In this document: one piece after another, positions 42,601 through 53,842 of the stretch
Layout of the letters: each line of letters begins with the position of its first letter
Numbering within the stretch: position 1 is the first letter of the stretch
Assembly: GCA_026119935.1 (NCBI GenBank)
Contig: JALRMH010000021.1
Span: 558,001-622,000 of the forward strand
From: Endothia cerciana
Lineage: Eukaryota > Ascomycota > Sordariomycetes > Diaporthales > Cryphonectriaceae
Length of the DNA stretch: 64,000 bases
Direction: 5' to 3'
Translations under genes and position numbers: made by a program
The notes under the pieces: generated by a model
The model's input: only the letters and a program-made list of their open reading frames with translations
Told to the model about the DNA's origin: nothing
The model's database searches: none

Positions 42601-43760
42601 CCCCTCGACCCCACCTGATACCATCGACAAAAAAGCAAAAGATAGTTTCACGTACGGCATCTCAGACGCCTGACATGCCTACATGCGCGGAAGTCTGCAA
42701 GTCCGGTTGGGGAGGGGGGGGGGAGAAGAGAAGCACCGAGGTGCAGGAAAATGCCCAGTCGAGCGAAGGAGGGAGGGGCTTACAGTACGTCCGTACGTAC
42801 TACGGCAGAGCAGGGCACTGCGGGTACTACGGTACCAAACGGTACTGCCATCCCCTGGCCCTTGTCGTGAGAAGAACAGATGCACGCGATGATTGGTGCA
42901 TCAGGATTATTGTGGACGAGGGACTGCAGCCAATGAGCGGCGAGGAGGCCCCGTGTACGTAGGATGGCCTGCCGGGGGGGGGGCGGGTCCAAGATCTGCC
43001 TCAGTAGGAGCTTCGAAGCATCGGTCAAAGAGAGGTCCGGAAAGACAGTGGGGCATCCAGTATCCAACCCTCCTTCTTCCTCCTCCTCTTCTGGTCAGAT
43101 TCGATCATTGACCAGCGACGCACCCTCTATCAGGACGCACTGCGCCTCGTCGAACTACACAGTACTCCGCCGACTGGTTTCTGACCCGCTGCAGCCGCTG
43201 CACAGCAGTCAACACGCCCGGGGCGACAAGACGAGGGCGACGACGGTCGACGTGCGCGTTGTTCCTGTTCCTCTATCCTACAATTCCCACCTGTCGCCCG
43301 CCCTCTCGCAGGACCGAACACCAGCTTCTCCTGTCTGGATCATTATTCCCGGTCGTGTCTCTCCTGGGCGCCTGTCCGATCTCGACATCTCGCCCTTGCA
43401 TGAGGCGCCTGTCCTCTCCTGCATTCTACATTGCGCCTACATTCGATCCCGCGGGTCCAGCGGTCGAATCAGAGTCCACTTTACGCGGTGCGTGGGTGTT
43501 TTCTCGCGAAAGTCGCACGTCACAACGCGTGCGCAGGGGTCCGTCTCCCTTTGCGCTCTTCCATTTATATCCCCCCCCCCCCCCCACTCGGGCGACGAGA
43601 AGGAGGAGACCCCATCTCACGACGGCCCGTCACTGGCCAGGCCGACAGCTCTGACGAGGGATGCCGTGTATGTTCATCCACCCCCATCTGAGATCACCTG
43701 CTTATCCACGGCCTACCCCGGCCTGGTCCATGTTCAAACCTCCCCCCACGGCTCTCAGGA
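39684..43760. other. Gene-poor spacer
   Basis: About 4 kb without a supportable gene. A 202-codon plus-strand ORF at 41281-41889 crosses two poly-G tracts and looks random. G/C tracts occur near 39717, 41625, 41808, 42712 and 42974. A cluster of GTAC palindromes lies at 42785-42846. Confidence 0.5.
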
Positions 43761-43779
43761 CACGGATGGACCTGTGCCT

Positions 43780-44830
43780 TGACCTGGCCTGACCCTGCCC
43801 CCCCCCCCCCTCCTTGTTCAACCTCGAGCCCTTCACTCTCGATCAGTCAAGTCCCATCTCATCGGTCCCTCCCTCCCTCCCTCCCCTCAATCCTCCTTCC
43901 GGCCGAGACTGGGACCCTGCCAACCCCATCGTCAGTCATTCTTCCTTCTTCTTGCCCCTTGTCCCCTTGGGCTCCGGATCGACTTTTCCCCCCCCCTCCC
44001 CCTCCCCGCCCTTTTCCAGACACATATTCGTCCGGCCCAGATCGATAATTCCCGTCCCAGATGCACATTTGTACAGGGGACATGCCGGTCTAATACCGCT
44101 TCACAGCTATTGCAGCAGCACAGGACGGTCCTCTGCCCTATCAGCATCCCGTACGCCGTCCCTCGTCATCTGCAGGCGCTTCCTGTTTTTGAACACACCA
44201 ACGTCTCACCAGGTGGGAGATCCGTCCTCAACCTCTGGCCCAACCAGGACACCACAGCCACCTGCTCAGCGACCCACCTCCTGCGAGGCACTGCACCGGC
44301 CTGACCAGGTACGTCCGCACTAGACCGTCTGGAGGCGCCCTCGAGCTAATCTGCCGCCAAGCCAAGGCACCACCGGCCTGGCCTGCGGCTTGCCTCATCA
44401 TCCTCTTCGCTCTGCGCCGCGCATGAAGCATTAACCCCGTTCACCCGCACCTGGCCACGTCCACCTCGGCCTCCCTCCCTCACAAGAAGGCGCCCGCCCC
44501 CCCTACTGAGACCTCACCACTCGTTCGCGCCGATCTGACCCGGCTCGCCCTCTCTCCTAGTCTCACCCGAACCTTGCCCTTCCCGGTCCTGAGGGCCCGT
44601 ACTGTGGTACCACCCGGCAAGCCGCCTGCTGCTAGCAAAGCTGGGCGTAATAAGGCAATACCCTCCCACACCCCCCCCCTTTTCGTCCTCCGGCCCAGCT
44701 TGCCTCAGGATCTCTCCCCTCTCTCTCCCCTTCCTTCCTCTCCTCCTCGAAAAGAAAACCCATTCCAGTTCGAGATTCTGCCGCCGGTTCACCCTTGTCT
44801 CGACCCCCTCTGGCGACCTTGAGGACTTCT
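43780..44830 (+). promoter_or_regulatory. Pyrimidine-rich upstream region of the KEN-box gene
   Basis: About 1 kb strongly enriched in C and T on the plus strand with many CCTCC/CCCTC blocks and C-runs. Long CT-rich blocks are a common feature of strong filamentous-fungal promoters and leaders. It lies 0.4-1.4 kb upstream of the ATG at 45189. The transcription start cannot be placed from sequence. Confidence 0.45.
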
Positions 44831-45188
44831 ACCGATTCCCGGCTCCACAACCGCGGCCAGGTTGATCTCCACCGGCACGAGTCCGAACACCCTCGTCGGT
44901 TTTAGACTCCACAGCACAGCATTGGCCAGGAGCGCGCACTATCCGCACTCAACCTGTGGCCCAAGCCCCAGGAGGGACACACATCTGCAGTCTGACGGTC
45001 CGACCACCAAACCCAATCGGAGCTCCATTGGCCTGGCCGTTCTTCTTTTCTCGGACTGCCATCACGTCGTTCGTGCATCGGGCTAGCACGGGCAACATAA
45101 CATCTAGGCCCGCCGCCGGCGTGCTCGACACTGTTTGTTTGTTTTTGTTGTCGTCGAGGTTCAATTGGATCCACCCCCGCCGCACACA

Positions 45189-46602
45189 ATGGCTGCTGTC
45201 ATCCGCCAGCCGTTCGCGCCCCTCGATGGGGCCCGACTGCAGAGCCTGACCAGCATGAAGAACGTACAGAGCTGTCAGTCCCCAGCCCCCGTCACGGCCC
45301 AACCCTCCCCTCCCCCCCCTTCCTCCCCTGAACCTCCTCCCCTGAACCGACCTGGCGAGGGCCTTGACCCATGGCTGCTGGGCGGCTCGAGTCGATTGAT
45401 AAATACATGATGGGCCGGGTCCCGCTAACCTGACCACAGCCATCCCCGCCTCATCGCCTGGCAAGCGGAAGGCTGCTGACCTTCTCGACGTCCACGACTT
45501 CGAGAATGTCGACCCGGCTCTCCTCCTCTCCAAGCGTGCCAGGTCTGGCCCCGACGGCCTGAGCAAGGGCTTCTTCAAGCCCCCTGCTTTCCTCCTCACC
45601 AAGTCGTCCTCCGCCCCGACCGTCCTCGGCAGCAAGGATGGCCTCCCCCCCTACAGCGCACCCAAGGCCGCCTCACCTCGTCCGCGGTCCATCCTGAATC
45701 CCAAGTCGCCCGCCAAGAAGCTCCAAAGCAGCCTGTCCAAGACCACCTCCCCCCCCATGTCTGCGCCCGCCGGCCGCTCACCCACCCGGGGCAACAGGCG
45801 CATCGGCATCCTCGACCGCCGCCGGGCTGGTCGAGCCGACCCGCCCTCGTTCAACCTCTTTTCTGCACCCTTCTCACTCGACGCCGCCGTCAAGGGCACA
45901 CTACCCAGCTATGCCTCACACCCGTCCTCGTCCGCCAAGACAGGCGCCGCCGCCGCCTCCGACAGCGTCTACGGCTCCAGCATGAAGTCTTCTTGGTTCT
46001 TTGAGATCCACGAGGACACGCCAGAGCAGGAGATGACCAACCTGCTGCAGCACAGCACATGCATGCTGGACATCAGCAGCGACGAGGAGTGCGAGCAGAG
46101 AATGCGGCGCGAGAAGGCCGAAGGGCGGGGCAAGGAGAATATTCCACCCCCGGACGACGTGTCGCAGACCTCGATCCGAAGGAGCACCACCATCAGTGAG
46201 GGCGGCATGGAGTACGAGAAGCCCCGCACAGCGCTTGGTGATCTAAACGTGGAGGATTTCTACTCGGGGGGTGTAGATCCGTCCGATGTGATCATCGTGC
46301 CCGGCGACGAGGACGATGGCACGGTCGTCGATGGCGAGCAGCCACAGGAGCCAGCCCAGGGCCCTAGCGGGCTTCCTGCCTCGGACCACGTGCCTGACGC
46401 CACCGTCGAGGTCAAGGCCGGGGTGGTGGAGCCTTCTGAGCCGACCACCGCCCCTGTCAAGCTGGCAACCCTCCGACCCTTGGATGGGACCGGCGGGAGC
46501 TTCGACCTGTGGGAGAGCTCCAGCGCCAAGGACGAGGGTGCCGGTGCGAGGTCACCAAGCCCGATACCCGCATCACCCGCCCCGGGGTCGGGTGAGAGCT
46601 AG
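45189..46602 (+). CDS. Conserved ascomycete protein with KEN box, probable cell-cycle protein
   Basis: 415 residues. Exon 1 is 45189-45273, the intron 45274-45439 (166 nt), and exon 2 45440-46602. No catalytic domain is evident; the protein is acidic, Ser/Pro-rich and probably largely disordered. Segments that look conserved among ascomycetes are the N-terminus RQPFAPLDGARLQSLTSMKN, ASSPGKRKAADLLDVHDFENV, SWFFEIHEDTPEQEMTNLLQ with HSTCMLDISSDEE, and ALGDLNVEDFY. RGKENIPP contains a KEN box, the APC/C-Cdh1 degron, and several Ser/Thr-Pro sites would suit CDK phosphorylation. A cell-cycle-regulated nuclear role is inferred from these motifs. The next gene on the same strand is dTMP kinase, and I recall fungal database entries that label this protein type as thymidylate kinase, perhaps from such adjacency. 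Confidence 0.75.
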
Positions 46603-47627
46603 GCTGTGGGGTGCTGCACGCTGTCGTCGTTTGTGATTGTGATTGTTCTGGTTTCAGCGGGTTGCATCAGGCGTACATGGGGGTCTGGCTTGAGGCGTTG
46701 AGCTCTGCTTTCGCTAGTGGCACGGGTAACGAACGGCTGGCAGGACGGATAGGACGATCGACCAGGACAGGTCGGACAGGATAGGGTTTTCAGATTTACA
46801 TGCGTGCACGCCGGTATGACTGTCGCGCGGTGGTTTTTTTTTTTATTTTTTTATTTTATTTTTTATTTTATTAGCTGGCTGTACGGTTGATGCTATCTAC
46901 GGAACGCCCTTCGGCCACACTCCTTCAAAGTGGAAATACAGTTTGCCGTTCATGGATTAATGAGTTCCCCTCCCGCAGGATGGAAATAGACTCGTGTTCC
47001 GGTGTTCAAGCGGGCGCGGGCCGCCCTCCGGAGTTTCGAGCACCGTGGACTCTGGCAATCCTCAGTATCTGGCTTTTGCCTCCCCCCGACGCCCCCAACG
47101 TGAGAGGATGTTAATTAGAGCGCCGCCCGGAGACGCAAGATTCTCCGGGGGGGGGGGGGGAAGCGTGTTGTTGCACCTAATTTAATCCCCAAAGCGTACG
47201 CCCGCAAGGCATCATCGCATGTGAAACCACCCACATGAAAACCACCAAGGTACATGGAAGAGGGAATTCTATGGTAGCAGGTAGGGAGGCAGGTTTTCCG
47301 CAAACCCGACAGAGGAGGGTGTCGCTGCGGGCACCCGTGCAAAAATCCCCGGGAGGGGGGGGGGTGTGTCGCGGCAGCCCTCTGTGAGGGAGGGAGGACC
47401 CCTGCGCACCACCCGGCGGGGTTTCTGAAGCCCGACCAACAGTAGGCGGTTCTCATCATCATCATCATAACTCTTACTCAAGACGACTTCCAGGGGGGGA
47501 GGGGAAACTTTTTTGTTTCAGTCTTTTTTTTTTTTCCTTCCTTCCTTCCTTCCTTCCTTCTTTCTCTCAGAAGAGAGGAAAAAAATAAAAAAAAATAAAA
47601 AAAATAACTATCGTCCACAGATAAGAT
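46603..47627. other. Intergenic region between the KEN-box gene and dTMP kinase
   Basis: No gene. T-rich 3'-end-like sequence at 46833-46873, poly-G at about 47146 and 47352, then a (TTCC)n polypyrimidine stretch at 47521-47568 and A-rich DNA just before the kinase ATG. Confidence 0.65.
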
Positions 47628-48766
47628 ATGTCTGTGACCAGCGACCCAGCAGCGGTGGCGGCATCACCGTCGTCGCCGCCCGGGCGGGCGAGGGGCGCGT
47701 TCATCGTGCTGGAGGGGCTGGACCGCAGCGGGAAGACGACGCAGGTCGGGCTGCTGCGGGAGAGGCTGGCCGGGGCGGGGCGGGAGGTGGAGGTCGCGAG
47801 GTTTCCCGGTGGGTGTTATTTCTTCCTTCTTCCCTTTTCCTTCCTCTTGCCGTTCCTGACGTGTGGTGGTGGGTGTGAGGATGAGAGAGGCCTGGGCTGG
47901 CATGCATGTGTGTGTGTGTGTGGGGGGGGGGGGGGGGCGGTGTCCCGGGTCGGATGAGCTCGCCTGGATGGCATGGAGACCCCCGGAGAGCGAGAGTGAG
48001 AGAGAAGACAGGCATGGAGGACGAGGATCGTCGTGCCTACGCCGCATTAAGATTCTGGCCGGCCTGTCTGTACTGGGCCGACGGGGGCAGGGAGGGCTCA
48101 GGCGGGCTACTGGCTCGTCCTGTATATCGACAGGGCCCTCGGCGGCTCTCCTCTCGCGGAAACACCTCTCTGGAGTCCTGGTAACCAACTACCCCACTGA
48201 CCAGCCGTATAGACCGCACGACCCCGACCGGCCAGATCATAAACGCCTACCTCACCTCCTCCTCGGCCGCCGACCTGCCGGACCAGGCGATCCACCTCCT
48301 CTTCACCGCCAACAGGTGGGAGGCCGCCCCGCGGCTCGCCGCCCTGCTCGCCGGGGGCACCACCGTCGTCTGCGACAGGTACTACTACTCGGGCATGGTC
48401 TACTCGGCCGCGAAGCGGAACCCGGCCCTGCCCCTGGGCTGGGCGCGGGCCCCCGAGGTCGGGCTGCCGCGGCCGGACCTGGTGGTGTTCCTGGACCTGG
48501 ACGGGGCGGAGGCCGGGAGGCGGGGCGGGTGGGGCGAGGAGAGGTACGAGAGGGGGGAGATGCAGGAGAGGGTGAGGGCCCTGTTCTGGGGGCTGAAGAG
48601 GGGGGAGCACGGGGACCTCGGCGGGGAGGAGGCGGAGGACCTCGTGGTGGTGGACGCCGGGGGGAGCGTGGAGGGTGTGGCGGGTGAGATATGGAAGGTC
48701 GTTGCGCCGAGGGTGGAGGAGGTAGAGAAGGGGGCCGTGGGCAAGGAGGTGAGGAGGGTCTCGTGA
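47628..48766 (+). CDS. CDC8: Thymidylate (dTMP) kinase
   Basis: Phosphorylates dTMP to dTDP with ATP, an essential step of dTTP synthesis; 244 residues. Exon 1 is 47628-47808, the intron 47809-48212 (404 nt), and exon 2 48213-48766; the splice rebuilds ARFP-DRTTPTGQIINAYL. The P-loop is GLDRSGKTTQ, the DR-Y motif CDRYYYSGMVYSAAK, and the base-binding region AIHLLFTANRWE; LPRPDLVVFLDLD is the Walker-B-like strand. In the LID region there is ERYERGEMQERVRALF. The N-terminus has a 20-residue Ser/Pro-rich extension. The intron is several times longer than others here and holds TG and poly-G repeats. It is downstream of, and on the same strand as, the KEN-box gene. Confidence 0.95.
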
Positions 48767-48778
48767 TGCGAGGGATCG

Positions 48779-48807
<29 letters not shown>
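48779..48807 (+). repeat. A-tract (about 29 nt) just after dTMP kinase
   Basis: A pure A-run beginning 13 bases after the stop codon. It could be slippage-prone DNA or the trace of a retroposed poly(A) tail. No target-site duplication is obvious. Confidence 0.85.
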
Positions 48808-48809
<2 letters not shown>

Positions 48810-49470
48810 TTGGGGATGTCTCCGCGTGTGGCCAGGCACGGAATGAAGATGGGAGGAGCCGTGTTGGTGACCTCGCGGCACTGAGCAGCGCAGCCGCCGG
48901 AAGTACGACACACGATAGGGTATGAGAGCAGGGCACGATGGGGCGAGAGAGAGAGAGAGAGAGAGACGTGGAACATCGCCAGGAGTCGGAGGAGGGTTCA
49001 CGTGGATTTGATTATCCGGTCCCTTAAACCAAGGGAACACATTCCCGGTGCCCCTTCATGCTTCCGGGTATGAGATGTTGAGCCCACAAAACGCCATTTT
49101 GAACCAGCCAGCCAGCCACCCAGCCAGCGTGCACTCCCCTGATGCTCTGCAATGTTGAATATCATGATGGCGGGTATGATGAATGCCTATGCGTGTGACG
49201 CACGCCATCCTCACTGCCTTGTCCATTTCCTTCCCCCCCCTCCCCCCCTCCCCCCAAAACCCCCCCCAAAAAAAAAACGCCAGACCATATGCCAGAATCC
49301 AGAATGCTCGTGATGAGAACGCGAGAGAGCCTTGGGCGTTGCCGCCACCTCTATAATGAGTTGATCATTCGCCAATGTTCCGTAAACCGCCCCCCTACTT
49401 CTTCCCATACGCGTGCTTGCTGCTGCACGCAGCGGACATACCATAAATCCTGAAAAGTATCGTGTGGTGA
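48808..49470. other. Convergent 3' intergenic region
   Basis: Between dTMP kinase and GTP cyclohydrolase I. (GA)n at about 48947-48966 and a C/A-run region at 49232-49276. No gene. Confidence 0.7.
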
Positions 49471-50542
49471 TCATCTGTTGATACCGATCAGGTTCAGGAA
49501 CTCGTTTCTCGTCTTTTCCTTCCTCTCGAAACAGCCCAGCACACAGCTCGTGATGGTGCTTGTGGTGGTCTTCTCCACGCCGCGCATGACCATGCACAGG
49601 TGGCTGGACTCCATGACCACCGCGACGCCCTGGGGCTTCAGGACCTCCATGATGGCGTTGGCGACCTCCTTAGTCAGTCGCTCCTGTATCTGGAGCCGGC
49701 GGGCGAACAGCTCTGCGATCCGGGGCAGCTTCGATATGCCAATGACGTTCTTGTCGGGGATATAGCCAATGTGCATCTGCGGTAACGCATAGGTCAGCTT
49801 TCCGGTTCCACCGCATTCGCTACCGATGTTTCCCCCCGCCCCCCTGGGACTGTCCAGAGCAGAGGGGGTGTGGATCACGTACCTTGCCGGTAAACGGCAC
49901 CAGATGATGCTCGCACATACTAAAGATCTCGATATCCTTCACGATGACCATCTCGTTGTGCCCCTCCTCAAAGATGGCCCCGTTGACGATATCCCGCACG
50001 TTCTGCTGATACCCCTTTGTGAAGAACAGTAGGGCCTTGGCGTACCTCGCGGGCGTCGCCAGCAGGCCCTCCCTGTCGGCGTCCTCGCCGACGCACTCGA
50101 GGATCGTCCGCACCGCCCCGCACATCTTGGCCAGGCGCTTATCGGCCTGCTCTTTCGTCTCCTCCAGCCTCTCGCGCGTGCCCCTGCTCGGCCGCGAGAG
50201 GCCGTCGAAGTCGATCACGGGGCTCGGCGAGCGCGTGATCGTGCCGGGCGGCGTCGCCGCCGCCTTCCCGCTGGCCCCATCGGTCTCCTCCTCGCGGATG
50301 GTGGGCACCCTGTTCTGCTGCTGCTTGGCCTTCTTGGCCTTCTTCTTGGGCCTGTCGGCGGGGATGTCTCGCGGGTCGCGCGCCGGGGCGCTCAGGCTGC
50401 CGGGGCGCTCGTGCCCCGCGGCGCCGCCGCCGTTAAGGGACTTGCTGTGGTGCTTGCGCTTCTTGCTGGACCGCTCGTCGCCGGAGTTGTGCCGCTTGCG
50501 CCGGCCCGAGTCGGAGGAGCTGGCTGTGCTTGCCGCGTCCAT
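49471..50542 (-). CDS. FOL2: GTP cyclohydrolase I
   Basis: Converts GTP to 7,8-dihydroneopterin triphosphate, the first step of folate and pterin synthesis; a decameric zinc enzyme. Exon 1 is 50542-49883, the intron 49882-49777 (106 nt), and exon 2 49776-49471; 321 residues. The splice restores VPFTGK-MHIGYIPD. Zinc ligands are in SMCEHHLVPF and SSHLCMVMRGV; other signatures are ATPARYAKALLFFTKGYQ, RIAELFARRLQIQERLT and the C-terminal TRNEFLNLI. The N-terminal 130 residues precede the catalytic domain and are disordered, with basic clusters (GRRKRH, SSKKRKHH, RPKKKAKKAK) that look like nuclear signals or spacers; N-terminal extensions are usual in fungal homologues. It is transcribed divergently from TAF11 across about 770 bases. 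Confidence 0.95.
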
Positions 50543-51309
50543 GTCTGCGAGGGGGGGGGGGGTTGTCGAGGCGGAGGACTGTTCGTAGTGTAGGTCTGAG
50601 GTATATTGATTGCGGGAGGAAGGGGTTCTGCGTCGTAAGCAGTCACAGCAGCCAGGAAGAGAGCGTATATCGGAGGATCAGGGTCAGGCAGGCTGGTGTC
50701 CGACTCATGTGATGGAGAAGATTAACCTCTGGTCGATATCCTCGGGTTCTCTGGTAGACTTGGAGCGATTGGGGACCCCAGAGAGGTCCAATTGGCGCTC
50801 GGTCTGAAGTGGGAGCAGTATATGAGGTCACGACGACATTGCAGAAGAGGTTGGTTCGGAGTATCATAGTTCGCGATGAGGTTCTGGTCATGACTTTAGA
50901 AGAAGAAAAAAAAGTCGCCGAGGCTGAAGCCGAACTCCGGGGTCTGGTTCCTGCATCGGCATGGTGGGGCTCACCTCGAGGCGCTAGCCACGGTGGAGCT
51001 AGTGGGCCTCTGGGGAGGGGAGGGGGGAGCTGTTGGGGCCTGTGCACCCACTACCTGCTGCTTACACCACAGACTGCCGTAGTAAGTTACCACCTGCTAA
51101 CGTTACCTGGGCCGCTGACCTAACCACCCCGGTGGGCCAGCACTTGACCCTGAACGACGTCAACTCCCGCTCTAGAAACCGACACCACAACGCATTCTCC
51201 ATTCTCGTCATACCCAGAGGCTATCGATCCCCTCTAGCTTCTCCCACACCAGGCTGGCCCCTCTCGCCTGCTCTGCCAACACCCGCAGCTTGTAGATCCC
51301 ACCGCCGAG
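50543..51309. promoter_or_regulatory. Divergent promoter of GTP cyclohydrolase I and TAF11
   Basis: A 767-bp shared upstream region with a G10 run near 50549, close to the cyclohydrolase ATG. No TATA box is obvious on either side, as is usual for housekeeping genes. Confidence 0.5.
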
Positions 51310-52515
51310 ATGAGCTCACCACCGTACCAGAGCCAGACCTCCCCGCCCGCGCACTCGCCGCCCTACCCATCAAACGCCCAGCTCCCCTCCCCAAACACCC
51401 TCGCCAACGGTACCTCCTCCGCCAGCCGCAAGCGCACCGCCGGCGACGCCGCCCACGCGCCCGCGCTCAAGCGCCGCAAGGCCTCCACCATGTCCGTCGC
51501 CTCCGCGACCTCTGCCCACCCCCTGCGCCAGACCTCCTTCCCGCCCGAGGAGTCGCCCTTCGCCGGCCCCCGCTCCCCCAGCGTCGGGCCCCTCGACAAT
51601 GCCGACAACGTGAGCATGGTGTCCGGGTCAGCCGTCTCCGCGACTGGTGGCGGTGGTGGCCGCGGTCCGCGGAAGCGCGGCAGGAAGAGCAAGGCCGACA
51701 AGGCCCGCGAGGCCGCCGAGAAGGAGGGCACCCCGAGTGTGGTCGGCGGCAGGGCGATGACCGTCGCGAGCGGCAGGAGCGGGGCCGGCGGGGCCAGGAG
51801 CGCCGTCGATGGGGATGCCCCCGATGACGACGAGGAGGACGAGAAGGACATCAAGGCCAAGATGGGCGTTGCCCAGTTCGAGCGGAGCAGGGAGGAGCGC
51901 GAGGAGGAGAAGAGGCTGCGGTTCATGCTGGTGCAGCAGATGGATGCGGACCAGGCTGAACGATACGAGATGTGGCATGCGGCTAAATTGACCGAGGCTA
52001 CCGTTCGAAGGGTCAGTCGCGGCCGCCGTCCTTCTCGTGGCTGCTACTGCTACGATGGTGCAGGGCAGGTGCTAACGTACCCTACCACATAGATCGTCAA
52101 CGCCACAGTCTCGCAATCGGTACCGGCTAATGTCTGCAAGGCCATGCAGTCTGTCGCCAAGGTCTTCGTGGGAGACCTCATCGAGGCATCACGCAAGGTG
52201 CAGTCGGAGTGGGTGGCAAAGACCGGCGAGCCGCAGGCCGAACCGGGCGTCAAATACCCCGAGTGGCCGTACGAGGAAGAGGAGCACCTGGACGAGAGCC
52301 AGGATGGCCGGCCCAGGTCCATCCACCCGAAGGTCAAGCCCAAGGAGCCGCCTCGGGGTGCCCTGCGTCCCGACCACGTCCGCGAGGCTTGGAGGCGGTA
52401 CAAGAACGGGGCGGAGGGTGGGAACGTGGGCAACCTTGGCCTCTGGCACAAGCAGCAGAGCAGCGGCGTTGAGAGGTTTGGTGTCAGGACCGGCGGCCGT
52501 CGTCTGTTCAAGTGA
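51310..52515 (+). CDS. TAF11: TFIID subunit TAF11 (TAFII28-like)
   Basis: A histone-fold subunit of TFIID that pairs with TAF13; nuclear. Exon 1 is 51310-52011, the intron 52012-52092 (81 nt), and exon 2 52093-52515; 374 residues. The N-terminal ~190 residues are disordered, Ser/Pro/Ala-rich with basic stretches (SRKRTAG, LKRRKAST, GPRKRGRKSKADK). The histone fold begins with EEREEEKRLRFMLVQQMDADQAERYEMW, continues through AAKLTEATVRR-IVNATVSQSVPANVCKAM (across the intron) and ends with QSVAKVFVGDLIEASRKVQSEW. The C-terminal LRPDHVREAWRRYKNG is also TAF11-typical. Confidence 0.93.
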
Positions 52516-53842
52516 ACGGATGCTATCCCTCAGACACGGGGTGAGTCGGCAGATATAGCTAGTCACGAGGCACACACACAGTCTTGATGCTACGACTCGG
52601 ATGGTTTCGAAGCCCAAATGCATACGAGAGCAGAACAATTTATCGGGGCCACGATGCAATATGATACCCGCCGCAGGTTGACGCTTCAAGGGCACGACAA
52701 CAGCGGCATCATTCCATACACAATGCAAGGAGTTTATAACACTTTTGGGTGTGATGATGATGATATATATATTGGACGGCGCTGATCCTGCAGATGGGAA
52801 GTTCTATAAGCCGTTCGCAACTAGCCATCAACACACCATGTTCATGGACCTCCGCGCTTCAGCTGGATGAGCAGAGGGTTTATGTTTTTGTTCGGCCTTC
52901 TGCTAGCCCGTCTCTTTCTTGCTGCTGCTGCGGCTGCGTTTCATTCGTACATGGAACAGTTCGGACACTTTTCCTTCCAGCTCTTTTGGGGGGGGGGGGG
53001 CGGGGTGTGTGCTGGAGAGCCCAGAATGAAACTGCTTGTTCGTACGCTCTAGTTCAAATTCACTTTGGCTATTCCACCTGGTGATGAATGGGCTTTGGCT
53101 AATACCATCTCCATTGGGCTGCAGGTGGTCCTATATACCTAATCACCACAATTCGGCCAGATGCTCATACAACTCCCCACTTGTGCACTCCTCGTGATCT
53201 TGATAGAAGACAATGAATCTCAATATGTGAACACAGCATGGGCGTATGGTGCCCCCACCACTCTGCCCCAGCTCTAGTCATTGAGCTCACACGAACGTCA
53301 ATGCCAATGCCATCGCCTCACAACTGTGCCCAAGCTGACCCCTGATGAAAAGCTGATCCAAGGCTACGTTGATGAGTGACATGTATAGCCCCACCCGCAC
53401 CCAGGTAATAGCAAAGGCAGCCAATTAGTTTGTACCCGTAAAACGCTGTAGCATGGATGATGCGATGCGGCGGCGCCTGCTCAAGACAGCATGGTAGTAT
53501 TCTCATTCTAGGAGAGGTACGGAGAGGAGTTAGAAAGGCCCGGTATATATTGGACGTGTCGTGCCAACTCCTGAGCGCCCACAGGTGAACCGGAAGACTG
53601 GCCAGCGTCGGCGAGATTAATCTTCTGGGTGGGTATGGTGTCCCATGGCATGGTCTGATCTCTACACTGTGGTACTTCTTCCTTCAGGTGATTTTACAAT
53701 CCATTGTTGCAATCTATATATTGCGCTTCAGAACCCCCAAATACGCCTTGCCGTATGCGAGTGATGCTTCACCGACCAAGGCTGACGTGACTATCCTCTC
53801 GCCTGGGTTGAACGCCACTGCTCTCGGCCACATGGATCATTA
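52516..53842. other. Convergent 3' intergenic region, nothing recognised
   Basis: 1.3 kb between the TAF11 and ERG6 stops, with a G12 run at about 52986. ORFs in it are short and family-less. No gene. Confidence 0.6.
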
